Origin: Cunninghamella blakesleeana
Lineage: Eukaryota > Mucoromycota > Mucoromycetes > Mucorales > Cunninghamellaceae
DNA length: 64,000 nt
Reading direction: 5' to 3'
Assembly: GCA_017871115.1 (NCBI GenBank)
Contig: JAFCIZ010000007.1
Location: 3,038,001 to 3,102,000, forward strand
Shown: one piece after another, positions 24,898-36,627 of the stretch
Layout: each line of letters starts with the position of its first letter
How positions within the stretch are numbered: the stretch's first letter is position 1
Position numbers and translations under genes: made by a program
Notes under the pieces: model-generated
Databases searched by the model: none
Told to the model about the DNA's origin: nothing
What the model saw: the letters and a program-made list of their open reading frames with translations, nothing else

Positions 24898-26385
24898 ATG
24901 ATCAATCAATCTGATTTAACTACACCTCCACCTTCTGGTGCAAACTACAGTGCTGAACATGGATGCTTCGAAGGTCCTGAAAAACTTTTAGAAATCTGGT
25001 TTTCGCCTACACCTTTCAATAATACAACAACAAAGCCATATTATCAACAAGATACTAATAGTGAAGAAGTTGATCTCATGGCCACCTCTACAGATTCAGA
25101 TGTTTCTGATATATCAACCCCAAGCACACCATATGACAATGGCTCCTATCATAAATTATTATTGGACTCAAGTAATTTACGTCATATAGAAAAATCAGTT
25201 TGGGATGATATGCTTGCTAAAGTGAAATGTACCGTATTAAACGTGATTCATAACGCTCATGTGGATGCTTACTTACTTAGTGAATCCTCTATGTTTGTTT
25301 ATCCTCATAAGGTTATTATTAAAACATGTGGAACAACAACTCTATTATTAGCTTTACCTGGTATTATGAACATTGCTAAGAAATATTGTGGGTTGGATTC
25401 CGTTTATCGATTATTTTATTCAAGAAAATCTTTCATGTTTCCCGAAAAACAACCTGATTTACACAGTAGCTGGGATAAAGAAGTACAATTTTTAGATACC
25501 TATTTTGATAATGGCTCTTCTTATATTATCGGGGATACAAATAAGGATGAATGGTACTTGTATTTAACAACACCATCCACTTTTAACAAACATATGTCTG
25601 CTCACCAAGTCTACCAACAACAACAAAATTATATTCAACAGAAATTAAGTAAATTATCAACTTGGAATGATAAAAATGATAACAACAGTAGTGGGGATGA
25701 AGAAGAATTAAATGAGGTTGATTATTTTACATGTCATCTTACGCCATTAAACGGGGAAAATCGACATCAACGATTAGATTATCGTCAAGAAGATGAAACC
25801 ATTGAAATTTTAATGACAGGGTTGGATCCTAGAGCCATGGAAGCCTTTTATCAACATAACAATGAACCCACTGGTATTGAAGGAGGTAAACGTGTAGATC
25901 GTCAAACTGGGTTGGATCAAATCTACCCCCATGCAAAAGTGGATTCATTTTTATTTGAACCTTGTGGTTATTCTGCTAATGGATTGGCTGAAGATGGATA
26001 CTATACTATACATGTCACTCCTGAACCCCAATGTTCTTATGCTTCCTTTGAAACCACCATTCCTACTCTTCCTTTCTCTTATGATACAAAACTTTCAAAA
26101 GATGATACTGATAAGAAACAACATGCTATTCGTTTATTAATTCGTCAAGTCATTGATATCTTTCAACCTACTAACTTTACTGTCACTTATTTTGCTACAA
26201 CACCTTCTAAAAAGGAATTGGGTAATTATAGTGATGAGGAAGATGGTGAAGATGATGAAGACGATGGTAATTCTTTAATGATGATGAATACCTTGGCCTC
26301 TTTTGGTGGTTATAAACGCAAAAACAAAATTTTACATGAATTTGATGGTTATAACCTTCTTTTTGGTCATTATTCTCGTATTTAA
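24898..26385 (+). CDS. SPE2: S-adenosylmethionine decarboxylase proenzyme
   Basis: Single uninterrupted frame of 495 aa. It makes decarboxylated AdoMet, the aminopropyl donor for spermidine and spermine. GCFEGPEKLLEIWF at residues 22-35 carries the two acidic residues equivalent to human Glu8 and Glu11. LLSESSMFVYPHKVIIKTCGTTTLL (126-150) contains the self-cleavage site E129-S130, whose serine becomes the pyruvoyl cofactor, and the catalytic Cys144. GYYTIHVTPEPQCSYASFET carries the processing Ser/His region. The protein is longer than human (334) or yeast (396) AdoMetDC. One Ser/Thr/Asn-rich insert lies between residues about 37 and 88, a second acidic insert near 255-275, and an acidic EEDGEDDEDD stretch near the C-terminus. 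Unlike most neighbours it has no intron. The long leader may hold uORFs. Confidence 0.97.
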   Translation: MINQSDLTTPPPSGANYSAEHGCFEGPEKLLEIWFSPTPFNNTTTKPYYQQDTNSEEVDLMATSTDSDVSDISTPSTPYDNGSYHKLLLDSSNLRHIEKSVWDDMLAKVKCTVLNVIHNAHVDAYLLSESSMFVYPHKVIIKTCGTTTLLLALPGIMNIAKKYCGLDSVYRLFYSRKSFMFPEKQPDLHSSWDKEVQFLDTYFDNGSSYIIGDTNKDEWYLYLTTPSTFNKHMSAHQVYQQQQNYIQQKLSKLSTWNDKNDNNSSGDEEELNEVDYFTCHLTPLNGENRHQRLDYRQEDETIEILMTGLDPRAMEAFYQHNNEPTGIEGGKRVDRQTGLDQIYPHAKVDSFLFEPCGYSANGLAEDGYYTIHVTPEPQCSYASFETTIPTLPFSYDTKLSKDDTDKKQHAIRLLIRQVIDIFQPTNFTVTYFATTPSKKELGNYSDEEDGEDDEDDGNSLMMMNTLASFGGYKRKNKILHEFDGYNLLFGHYSRI

Positions 26386-26594
26386 AATAATGTCAATGGT
26401 TGTTTTATTTTTATTTTTATTCTTTAAAATAATAATAATAATAATGCAAGTAGTTTTTTTTTTCTTCTTTTTTCTATCTATAAAATAAAATATTTTAGTA
26501 TATTATCAGTCATAAATGATCTTATATATTATTATTATTATTTAAAAAAAAAGATTATACTATCCTGTATATGATAGTTTTGTATTAAGTGGAG

Positions 26595-26625
<31 letters not shown>

Positions 26626-28780
26626 TTAAAAAGAATCAAATATCTAGCTAATAAGTGTCCTATATGTAATTTAGTAAAAAAAAAAAAAAAAGCCAAAGTA
26701 TAAGATAAAGCTGAGGCAAAAGCGAGAGAAAATATGAAAAACATCAAGTACGCGCGAGTAGTGAGTTTATTAAACTAAAGGGTAGTAAAAAAAATTGGGC
26801 GGAGTTATTTTCCCTTTTTTTTAAATTTGAACGAATTATATTTTATAAACATGAGTATATTCTGTAATATAATATTTTAATTTATATGTGTGAAAGTATT
26901 GTGAACTATAAGCATAAATTCTTTGAATTAAAATTATAATGTTACCGATTTTATATTTATTATTTATTTTCCATGGCCATCCTCCAATATTTATGGTGAT
27001 ACTTTATGCATTATTCCTGATAGTAATGAATATTTATGATTCGTGCTGGCATTTTATTTTTATATTTTATGACGGTAATCTTCTGTCATCTATTATAATG
27101 ATAATTAAGAGAGTCAGTTTATTGTATTCTATAAATATCATCCATAACTGTACTATCATTACCTTTGAATGTTTATTAATAAAAAATGGTGTTCTCAAAT
27201 AATTAAAATATCCGTTTGTCCAAATCCATTCATAATATTCATAGACTGAATATTGACAAGGCTCTGTTGGTGATTTACCATTACTATAATAATAAATAAT
27301 AATAACAAGTGTTATTATTATTGTTATTTATGCTAGTGGTGCTATTAGTATTAATCTACTTTACAATTTATAAAGCAGATATAGCAAATCCAACAATTAT
27401 TAATTGAAATTTATCGAATCTAAAAAAAACTAGCAGAAAAATGCACCAACATCCACACTTTGCTTTTCTTTTTCTCCCTTTCATCTTATTTTTTTTTTTT
27501 CTTTATTACTTTTAATATTATGTAAACACGTAATAAAAAAAATAATGATGAAAAATAAATCTAATACCAAGTTTAATTGGAAAACATTTCAGCAACATCT
27601 GATAAAATTAAACAAAAAGCAAATGTTGAATTAAAGAATAGATACCTAGAAACACAAAAAAAAATGGTACACGATGTTTTTAAAAATGCTTATAATAAAC
27701 GTATCCTTCCCAATATCAAAAAAAAAGAGTTCAAGAATGAATCTGTATTATTTTATTTATTTTATTATTATTCATAAAAATTAAAAGGAAAATAACATAA
27801 GTCTTGAAAAATAATATTTTTTATTTTCATTATAATAAAAGAAAAATAAAATAAAATAAAAAATAAATGTCAAGAGATTTCCAGATACGTATATATGATC
27901 ACATTTTTTTTATTGTGATATGGTGAAGACTATTAAAAAAGCGTATATATAGGGATGTTTATATTACTTAATCCGGAAGTGTGTTTTTATATATTTATTT
28001 TATTATTATTACTATTATTACTATTATTATTATTATTATTATTACGTATTATTAAAAATTTAAGTGATAGTCATTACTGTTTATGCAATTCATTTATATG
28101 TATATATTTATATACTCATATATTATATAATAAATGGGATGGAAATGATTTTTTTAAATAGTATCATTTTCGGAGTGATACTTTCAACAATTCAAAAAAA
28201 TAAAATAAAAATACGTATTCTCCTTTTTTTTTCACCCATAAATGGAAGCTGGAAAGAATATTGATATTTAATAAAATTATATAAATTATTCATTAAAAGC
28301 ATAGTAAACTGAGTTTTTATTTTTTAAATATGGTATTATACTCACTAATAAAATTAAAAAATTAATATCCCAATAAACAAAAAAGAGATAGTAGTATTAT
28401 TAAATGAAACGAGTATATCTTTTTTTTTTTTTTGTTCATTTAATATATAATCTTAAATTATATCATTTTTAACAAGTTTTTAATATTTTTTTTTTTATCC
28501 CTAGTGTTCAGGTGCTTGTTTCACGAGGTACCAATTTTTTTTCTTTTTTCTTTTTGATTTAGTAACACAAAATCGAGTTATTAATATATAAAGTACAACA
28601 TGAGAAAATAGGTAAATGGTTCCAGAACATTTCATATTTTTTGATTCATTCTCATTATTTTTAATAAAATTACTTGATAAAAAATGATTTTTTTTTTTTA
28701 TTAAAAAAAAAAAAAGTTGGATAATAATACAAATGGATAATAATAATAATAAAAAGTTATTAAAAGAGATAATATAAAAC

Positions 28781-28817
<37 letters not shown>

Positions 28818-28970
28818 AATAGTTGTAATAGTAGTTTGTTTTCTTTTTTTTCTTTGTAATAATATAAATATTTAGATGAGAGAATAATTATAATCTTTTA
28901 CATTCTACTTTTTTATTTTTTTTATTTTTATTTTTTTTTCATCTTTTTATATTATTATTATTATTATGAA
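26386..28970. other. Gene-free spacer between convergent genes
   Basis: Contains several (AT)n, (TTA)n and (AAT)n tracts (for example 26601-26625, 27992-28047 and 28784-28814). Frames at 26939-27202 and 27955-28161 are A+T-rich hydrophobic readings without motifs. Around 27547-27777 two overlapping frames (NTKFNWKTFQQHLIKLNKKQ in one, ELKNRYLETQKKMVHDVFKN in the other) look faintly coding and may be a relic; I cannot support a gene. Confidence 0.4.
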
Positions 28971-31485
28971 TTAATATTGATGATTAGAAGTAGATTGTAA
29001 TGGGGGAGGAGGTTGCTGACGATAATGTTGATAATAATGTTGTTGATCATGATAAGGAGAAAAGCCTACAGAATTTTCTTGCATGATGGGAGCTGAAATA
29101 CTAGGTACAAAATCTTGATGGTTCATAAAAGCATCTTCTTCTTTTTTCATTTTACGTTGACGATAGACACGAATTGCCAAAACGGTAGCAGCAGCATATA
29201 CTACTACACCAACGGAGACACAGATACCAATAATAGCACCTCTTGACAATCCATTATTGTGCCCATTGTTGCCAGAATTACCATTATTATTGTTTTCTCC
29301 ATTGCCATTACCATTGGAAGGCGCGTTAGGATCTTCCACCACGCCGGAGGCGCCTGATAATTGACTTTGGATAGGATAAGAAGAATCAATTAAAGAAGGC
29401 AATTGGCCATTGTTAGCATGATATAATGAACTAGTAGGATCAGTAATGAGTTGTTGTAAAGTAATGATTTTATCTTGAGGAAGAGCTACGGCAACAAGAA
29501 TTCCACTACCATCATCATCGTCATCGTTATTATTACTACCAGCTTCTTCTCGTTTTTTATTTTGATTTTTATTATGGATGAGTGTATTTTTAAAAGCAAT
29601 GATAGATTGAACAATGATTTCATCAACAGATATACCCAAAGCATTACTAAGAACCATAGGGATAGATTGAACGAATTGAGCTGTTAAAATAGAATTGGTG
29701 ACCATTTCAGGGAAAGATAAATAATTGAAGTGAATTTTAACACTATTAAAATTAGAAGGAATCATTACATCTTGATTTGGAATAATAGCAGCTGGAATAT
29801 TGTTATTAGGAAGTGGAGTAGGTGTTCCAGTTGTTGCTGTTTTAGTTTTAGAAACTGGATTACTGACGCTTGATTTTGGACGAATGGAAACTGTAAAAGT
29901 AGGATTTAACCAAGATAGTGTATTGTATTTATATGTGGACGATACTTTTGTAGTAGTGGTGGTAGTAGTAGTGGTGGTAGTAGTAGTAGTGGTAGTGGTG
30001 GTGGTAGTGGTAGTAGTTACAACTGTTTCAGGGGTTTCAGAAATTTCTGGCGATTCTGAATCTATTGGTGGTACCTTCGATGTTACAGTGGGCGTCTTTT
30101 CAGGTGGTTTAGATCCACCGCCTGCATTTTTTGAAGGGGTTGTAGTTGTAGTAGTTGTAGTTGTAATTGGATCAATCACCGAATTTGCCGGTTCAGATTC
30201 AGATTCAGATTTTGATTTTGAATCAGTAACGGTATCATCATCGCATGCAATTCCAAGTAAACATAACGTACTAGTATTTGGCTTTTCAGTAGGTGTAGGT
30301 TTTTTAGCTGAGTCTGTTTTCGATTTTGATTTGGAGGTAACAGTTGGGGGAGGTGGTTCTTTACCGTTTTTATCACAGTCGATAAGACCAAGTATACATT
30401 TATCAGTGGTTATAGGAGTTGGTTTTTTAGTAGTTGTAGGCTTTTTCTTGGTTGGTGATTCTTTATCTTTTGGAGTTGGAGAAGGGGTTTCAGTATCTTT
30501 ATCACATTCAAGAAGGCCAAGTAAACATTTATCAGAAGCTGAAGGAGAAGGTGTTTTAGTAGAAGTTGGTTTTTTCTTTGATTCAGTTCCTGTTTCTTTA
30601 GGTGTTGTAGGACTTTCTTTTTCTTTTCCATCGTCTTTATCACAATCAATGAGACCAAGTAAACATTTGTCATCCCCATTATTATTCTCAGAAGGTGAAG
30701 GTTTTTCAGATTGTTCAGGTTTTTCCTTTGATACTGTACTTGTTTCTTTTTCTTTGGTGGTTGGAGTAGGAGTTTCTTTTTCTTTTCCATCATCTTTATC
30801 ACATCCAATAAGACCAAGTAAACAATCATCTTTATCTTCAGAAGTTGGGTCATCAGAAGGCTTTGTCGTAGCAGGTTTTGTTGCTGTTGGTTCTTCTTTT
30901 TCTACTTTTCCGCCTGTATCTTCATCTTCTTTTCCACCTGTATCTTTATCTTTTTCTTCTTTTGTTTCTTTATCGTCTACTTGTTGTTGTTGCTGTTCTT
31001 TTTCTTTATCTTTTTCGTCTTCCTTCTCTTCGTCTTTACATCCAAATAGTGAACATAATAAACCTTTATTACTAGAGTTATTTGATGTAGGTGTTGCTTT
31101 TTGTTTTGTTGTTGTTGTTGTTGTAGATATTAAATCAAGTAGTGAATTATCATTACAATTATCGTCAATTGTTGGATCACATTCTTTTTCTAATCTTTTA
31201 AATATATTTCTATTTCTATACTGTATAAAATCCAATTGTACCTATTTAAAAAAAAGTCAAAATAAATAAATAAATAATAATAAACAGAGAAAGAGAGAGT
31301 TAATATTTTATCTTTTACAAAAAAAGAAAATATATAAAATAAATTATAAAAAGTTTTTTATTATTATTTATTTTTACATTATTATCGATAGCTGAAACAA
31401 GTAAATTAGAAAAAAGGTAACCAGAAATTACCCAAAGTAACCATAAACTTAGTAAACGGTTACAAGGACTATTACTTTTGGTCAT
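28971..31485 (-). CDS. Secreted/cell-surface mucin-like type I membrane protein with Cys-pair repeats
   Basis: Two exons, 31485-31378 and 31241-28971, give 792 aa. The small first exon supplies a signal peptide (NRLLSLWLLWVISGYLFSNL); without it the long frame would have no good start. The ectodomain has six degenerate repeats built on CLLGLIDCDKD, each with two Cys six residues apart, separated by Lys/Glu/Thr/Pro-rich linkers. A long poly-Thr run follows. Then a folded-looking domain reads FNSVKIHFNYLSFPEMVTNS and QSIPMVLSNALGISVDEIIV, resembling a SEA-like module. A Gly/Asn linker leads to one membrane span (IIGICVSVGVVVYAAATVLA, about residues 706-725). A 66-residue cytoplasmic tail follows, with a basic start and PPPP near the end. 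The layout recalls fungal signalling mucins such as Msb2, but no sequence link is shown. Confidence 0.75.
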
Positions 31486-33081
31486 GTATAAGCTTTTATA
31501 TCAAGCAAACTTAAACAGTAATTTGCATAAAAAGAATGAGAAAAAAAAAGGAAAGGAATTAAATGAAAGGAAAGGAATGAATAATTATAATATTAATAAT
31601 AAAAAAAAAAAAAAAAAAGGTGAGGATAAAGAGAAAAAGAGACGAAAAAAAGAAAATAAAAGGAATTGATGGAAATAATAATTTGTAGTGTAACCTATAA
31701 AAAAAAATAGAAAAGATATAAATTTGGGTTCATCTGGTTTTTTTTTAAAAAAGGGAAAAGGGAGTGAAAAAAAAATTTAAAAAAGATAAAAAATTATAAA
31801 ACCAAGTCGCACAGGCCGGATTTTAAAATAAACGCATATTAGAACAGTAAAAGATGTTCAGTATATAGTTATCATTCACGTTTTTTCTTAAAAAAAAGTT
31901 TAAATATCTTCTCTCTCATATCAATATAAAAGATTAACAAATAAAAAATAAAAAAATATTCAATTTTTAATATAATGATTTATTATGAATACATATAAAT
32001 GATACAAGTTTATTATTATTATTATTTTATATTAAAAACAAACATAGCCAATAATTTCATTCTTTTTATTATGTTTCCTTTTTTTTTTTAAAAAAAAAAA
32101 AATAAAATAAAATAAAGTCAGATGATCATTTCCATAAAAAAAAATTATAGAGTTTTTACACTACTTATTTTTTTATTGTTCCAAAAACACATCTTTTAAA
32201 TTTAGTATTTTTTTTTATGGTATGCTTTATTTTATTTGCTTTATTTTTTATACAACAATTCTTTACTTATTTAATTAAAAATTTAGACAGTATTATATAA
32301 TAGTTAATACATATATTTATAATAGATTCAAGGTAAGACGATCTTCATTATAAAAATAAAGTGACTTCAAAAGTTATTCAGTTTTTTTTTTTTTTTTGAC
32401 TCGATTTACGCTAAAATCATGTGAAGTTCATCAAGTACAACAATAATAAAAAAAAAAAAACAAACATATTAATGAATGTTCTATATTTAAAACGAATTCA
32501 AAAATGAAAAATTCAAAAATGTATATTATACATTTCATTGATTGAATGATTCAAACAGATTGAAGATATCGATATATTTATCTAGTTGTATTGATTAAAT
32601 GTTGTTAAAATATACAAAATTTTAATCCTTATTCCTTTTAAAAATAAAATAAAATAAAAATAAAATTTTAACGTATATACTATATATATATATATATATA
32701 TAGTTTTAATGATTGTTACTGTTGTATAAAAAATAATAATAAAAACAAATAAGCATAATGTAAATGGATCGATTTTTTTTAAAAAGTGTGCCTATATTTT
32801 TCGCACTGGGAATTTTTTTTTTTTTGTAATACATTATACGCATCTTTTTTATTATAAAAAAAAATTATCCATCACTTTATATTTAATCTTTTTATTTATC
32901 ATTAGTTTTTATTTTTTTATTAAATCATTCATTCATATACAAAAAAAATAAAAAAATAAAAAAATAAAAAAAAAAATTAAATATTCGATTATATTGAGAA
33001 AGAGATGTAAATGGGTATCAGATTTATAAACATATTTATATATATATATATACATGTATATTGTAAATTAAAATCTTTTTT
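31486..33081. other. Gene-free spacer
   Basis: Upstream of the mucin-like gene and downstream of the MATE gene. It has homopolymer runs, an (AT)n tract at 32680-32702 and a Lys-rich plus-strand frame at 31478-31669 that is composition noise. No gene seen. Confidence 0.5.
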
Positions 33082-34345
33082 TTAAATAATTGTTCGAGAT
33101 ACTTCTTGATCAGCAACTCTTTTCATAGCTAAATAACATTCATTTTCCCAGTCAATATAATAAATTAATACAAAGGCTTCACCAACACATTTAATTAATC
33201 CTGCCATGGCTACACCCGACCATACACCTATTAATCCACTTTGATGACTAAATGTTAACCACATACCAAAGGGTAAACCGATCATATAATAAGATGTTAA
33301 ATTAAATATGGCCACAACATATTGTTTTCCAAACGCATTTAATATTCCTGATAAGACTACACCAAGACCCTGAGAAAAAATAAAATTAAAAATTTATTCA
33401 TCTATCTATTTCTATCATTATATGTATATATTTAAATTCTTGCTTCTATCTGTTATATTTACCACCACATAATGACAAGGGCTAACAATAATAAATAACT
33501 CCACCACAGAATCAATAATTTGTTCATTTTTTGTAAAATATGAGGCAATTTGATAGCGGAATGCATACAAAATAAAAGAGTTTAGAGTGACGATACAGAA
33601 TCCAACAAAAAAAGAGATCATGGCGCATGACTTAGCTTTTCCGGGTTGATTTGCTCCTAAATGATGACCAAGTCTAACTGTTAAAGAATTTGAAATGGCT
33701 CTATGTATATTCAAATAATAATAGTAATAATAAAAGTTAAAAATGGTTGAACGAGTTGCTATATATGCATATATGATGTAATTTTTTTTCTCTATAAAGA
33801 AAAAAAAAAAAACCTACGTTGGAATCATGATTAAAAAGGAATTTACTGATAAAACAACAGATTGAGCCGCTAAATTTGTTTCACCCAAGACCCCAGTCAA
33901 TAATGCACATACTTCGAAAGCCCAGTCTGTGGAAACACTAAGCATTCCAGGAATACCTAATTTTAAAAACTCATTCCAATGGTAAAATGCTTCTTTTGTC
34001 AACCCTGGCCAATATTTATTCTTAAAATCCGTTCCAAAATATAAAAAGAGTCCATATACAATCATGACAATGAAATGAAATAAGGTATTTTGTAAACTTG
34101 GTCCTTGCATGCCAAGATCCCATCTTGATAACAGCAGATAATCCGTTAAATGGTTTAATGGAAAAATGATGATGACCATATACATTGTTATTTTCATTTT
34201 ACCAAGGGATTGAACAAATTTACGAATTGCTGTAGAGATAAATGTTGGAAATAAAGCAGGAATAGCATAATATAAATAGACTTGGGCCATCGATGCCAAC
34301 TGAGGATCTTGTCCCATCCATATTAATATGTATTCTCCATAATAC

Positions 34346-34386
<41 letters not shown>

Positions 34387-35219
34387 ATATAATAGTAATA
34401 ATGATAACAATATATTATTAATTAATCCTTTGTTTATATAGAATAACTTTTTTTTTTCTTACCATGATAATCCAAACGGAATAGAAAAGAGAGCCATGAT
34501 AATGATTGATCTTTGGAGAATAATACCAAGTGTTTGTGGATTATGAGCACCTGTAAATGCTTGAGAAACCAAAGTATCAATAGCTAACCAAATAATATAA
34601 TGATAAAATAAGAATGAATACCTTATAATTTATTTTATTTGTATATTATTTATTTATCTTCCAAACTATATAAAAAATATTACCTGTCAATAATCCATTT
34701 CCAAAAGCAAAACCACATACAGTTGTAAACAGATTACCTAAGCTAACAGCAGCCATGACTATTTTTATATAAATAAAGAAAAAGATTCTTGTAAATATAT
34801 ATTTATATTTATATACATACGCAAACTAATTTTTTCATTTATTCTTTCTTTTATCCTTATTTATACTCTATTTCATTTTGCTACTTACTTTGAGGTGATA
34901 GCTTTCCAAAATACCATACATTAACTAACTGCATACCCTTGCCTAATAAAAAAGTAACCAGTAATGGTGAAGCTAACTTGAATATGGCTTTTAATTCATC
35001 CAACATGTCAACACTATTCTTTTTTGCATAAAAATATGCATCATCATATGTTTTACGAAGATTGAAATGATTATTGTTGTTATTATATTTTTTATTTTCT
35101 GGTGAAGGTGATGATATCATTAAAGGTGTTGCTTCATTCATATTATTATTATCCATCATTTGTTCTTGTTGTTGTAGCGAATGAACATGACTATATGGAT
35201 TCTTATTTGTTCCACTCAT
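33082..35219 (-). CDS. MATE family (multidrug and toxic compound extrusion) transporter
   Basis: Six exons: 35219-34889, 34758-34684, 34583-34463, 34345-33818, 33700-33463, 33369-33082; 526 aa. The first 75 residues are a hydrophilic, Asn/Gln-rich cytoplasmic tail. Then about twelve membrane segments follow with typical MATE signatures: ASPLLVTFLLGKGMQLVNVWYFGKLSP, AFGNGLLTAIDTLVSQAFTG, NLAAQSVVLSVNSFLIMIPTAISNSLTVRLGHHLGAN, and GLGVVLSGILNAFGKQ near the end. Eukaryotic MATEs exchange H+ (or Na+) for organic cations or metabolites at the plasma membrane or vacuole; the substrate cannot be read from sequence. Length (526) is usual for fungal and plant members. An upstream hydrophobic frame at 35260-35451 is leader sequence. 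Confidence 0.93.
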
Positions 35220-36627
35220 CTTATTCCTTTCACTATTTATAAAAATAAATAAAAAATACTTAAAAAAATATAAAGAAAGAAAGAAAAGAGAAAAAGAAAA
35301 GAGAAAAAAATGAAAGAAAAAGAAAAAAATTAAAGTTTATAAAAACAAAATAAATAAAAAATTCATCGGAATGACCAATTTCAAATAGAGACCAATCTGG
35401 TAATGTTTGACAACTTTTAATATTATTATTTTTTTTACCTATATAAAACACAGGCTATAGTCTTGTCAAAAATTGTTTCATCTCATCTTCATATTGTGTA
35501 AATGATGATCTTTAATTTAATTTTACCCCAATACTTATTCACTAAATGAAAAATAAATATATATAATTAAACTTTTTGTTTTCATCATTTGATTATCATC
35601 TTTTACTCTTTGTTTTCCATCTCCGACGGTTACTCTTTATCTTATCAGATGTTTGCTTACCATACTATTTTGTCTTTATTCTGGTGTTGTGATTATACTG
35701 TAGCTCAAATACATAATTACATTCATATAAAACTGTAGTATTATTTGTTAGAAAAACATAAAAACTGAACCTATTTAATCATCATAATATAAATACGTTA
35801 GAGAAATAATAATAAATATATAAACATAAACCATATCATAATACAAATAAAACAATAACAAAACATCTTCGCGTTTCATCACGATCATCAATATTTTTTT
35901 TGTTATTATTATTATGATTATAGTTATTATGTTTATTTATTTTTATTTTTTTACCTAATATGCCCGTCACCCCCATAATAAATATATACGTTTTATATTC
36001 TGTTTTATTTATGATAAATATCGTTTTAAATTCACCAACAAATTATTAATAATAATAATAATAATTGTATATAAACTCTATTGTACCATATTCTTTTTTG
36101 AGAGCTAACTAGATTGAAGTCATATTTTTCATTCAAAAATAAATCATTAACTAACAATATTCGCGTTATTTTTCTATTTTTAAAATGACGCATTATTTTA
36201 TATTATTTGAATATTACTTACATTTTATTATCAAGGATTTGGTATAAATCAATTTATTATATATACATATATACGTATATGTTAATTATAAATAAAATAA
36301 ATTTAAAAATAATGATATAAATAAGGTTTGCTTCTGCTTACATTTACATTATCATGTTTTTTATTCTGTTTGAAGAAATCTTAATGTAATAACAATAACT
36401 AATAAATTCCTAGTAGGAGATTAAGGATAAAAGTAATCCAAAAAAAAAAAAGAGATTCTGACAAAAAAAATAAAAAGGTTGGATATCGCCATTTAAAAAA
36501 AACCAATTTTAAAGCCAGATTTTTTTTTTTGGTCTAAAAATTTTTTTTAAAAAAAATTAGTCTTAATTATTTTTGCTTTCTTTCTTTCTACTCTGTTTTA
36601 ATATTTTTTTGTAAATATATTTCAAGC
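35220..36627. other. Divergent intergenic region between MATE and DnaJ genes
   Basis: Probable bidirectional promoter region for the two divergent genes. I see A+T-rich tracts and pyrimidine-rich stretches (TTTCTTTCTTTCTAC) just upstream of the DnaJ ATG. A heat-shock element (three alternating nGAAn units) is not obvious. Confidence 0.4.

Noticed and set aside
29800..31269. 489-codon Val-rich plus-strand frame
   Set aside because: It is the antisense shadow of the Thr/Lys/Glu-rich mucin-like gene; long Val runs mirror poly-Thr codons.
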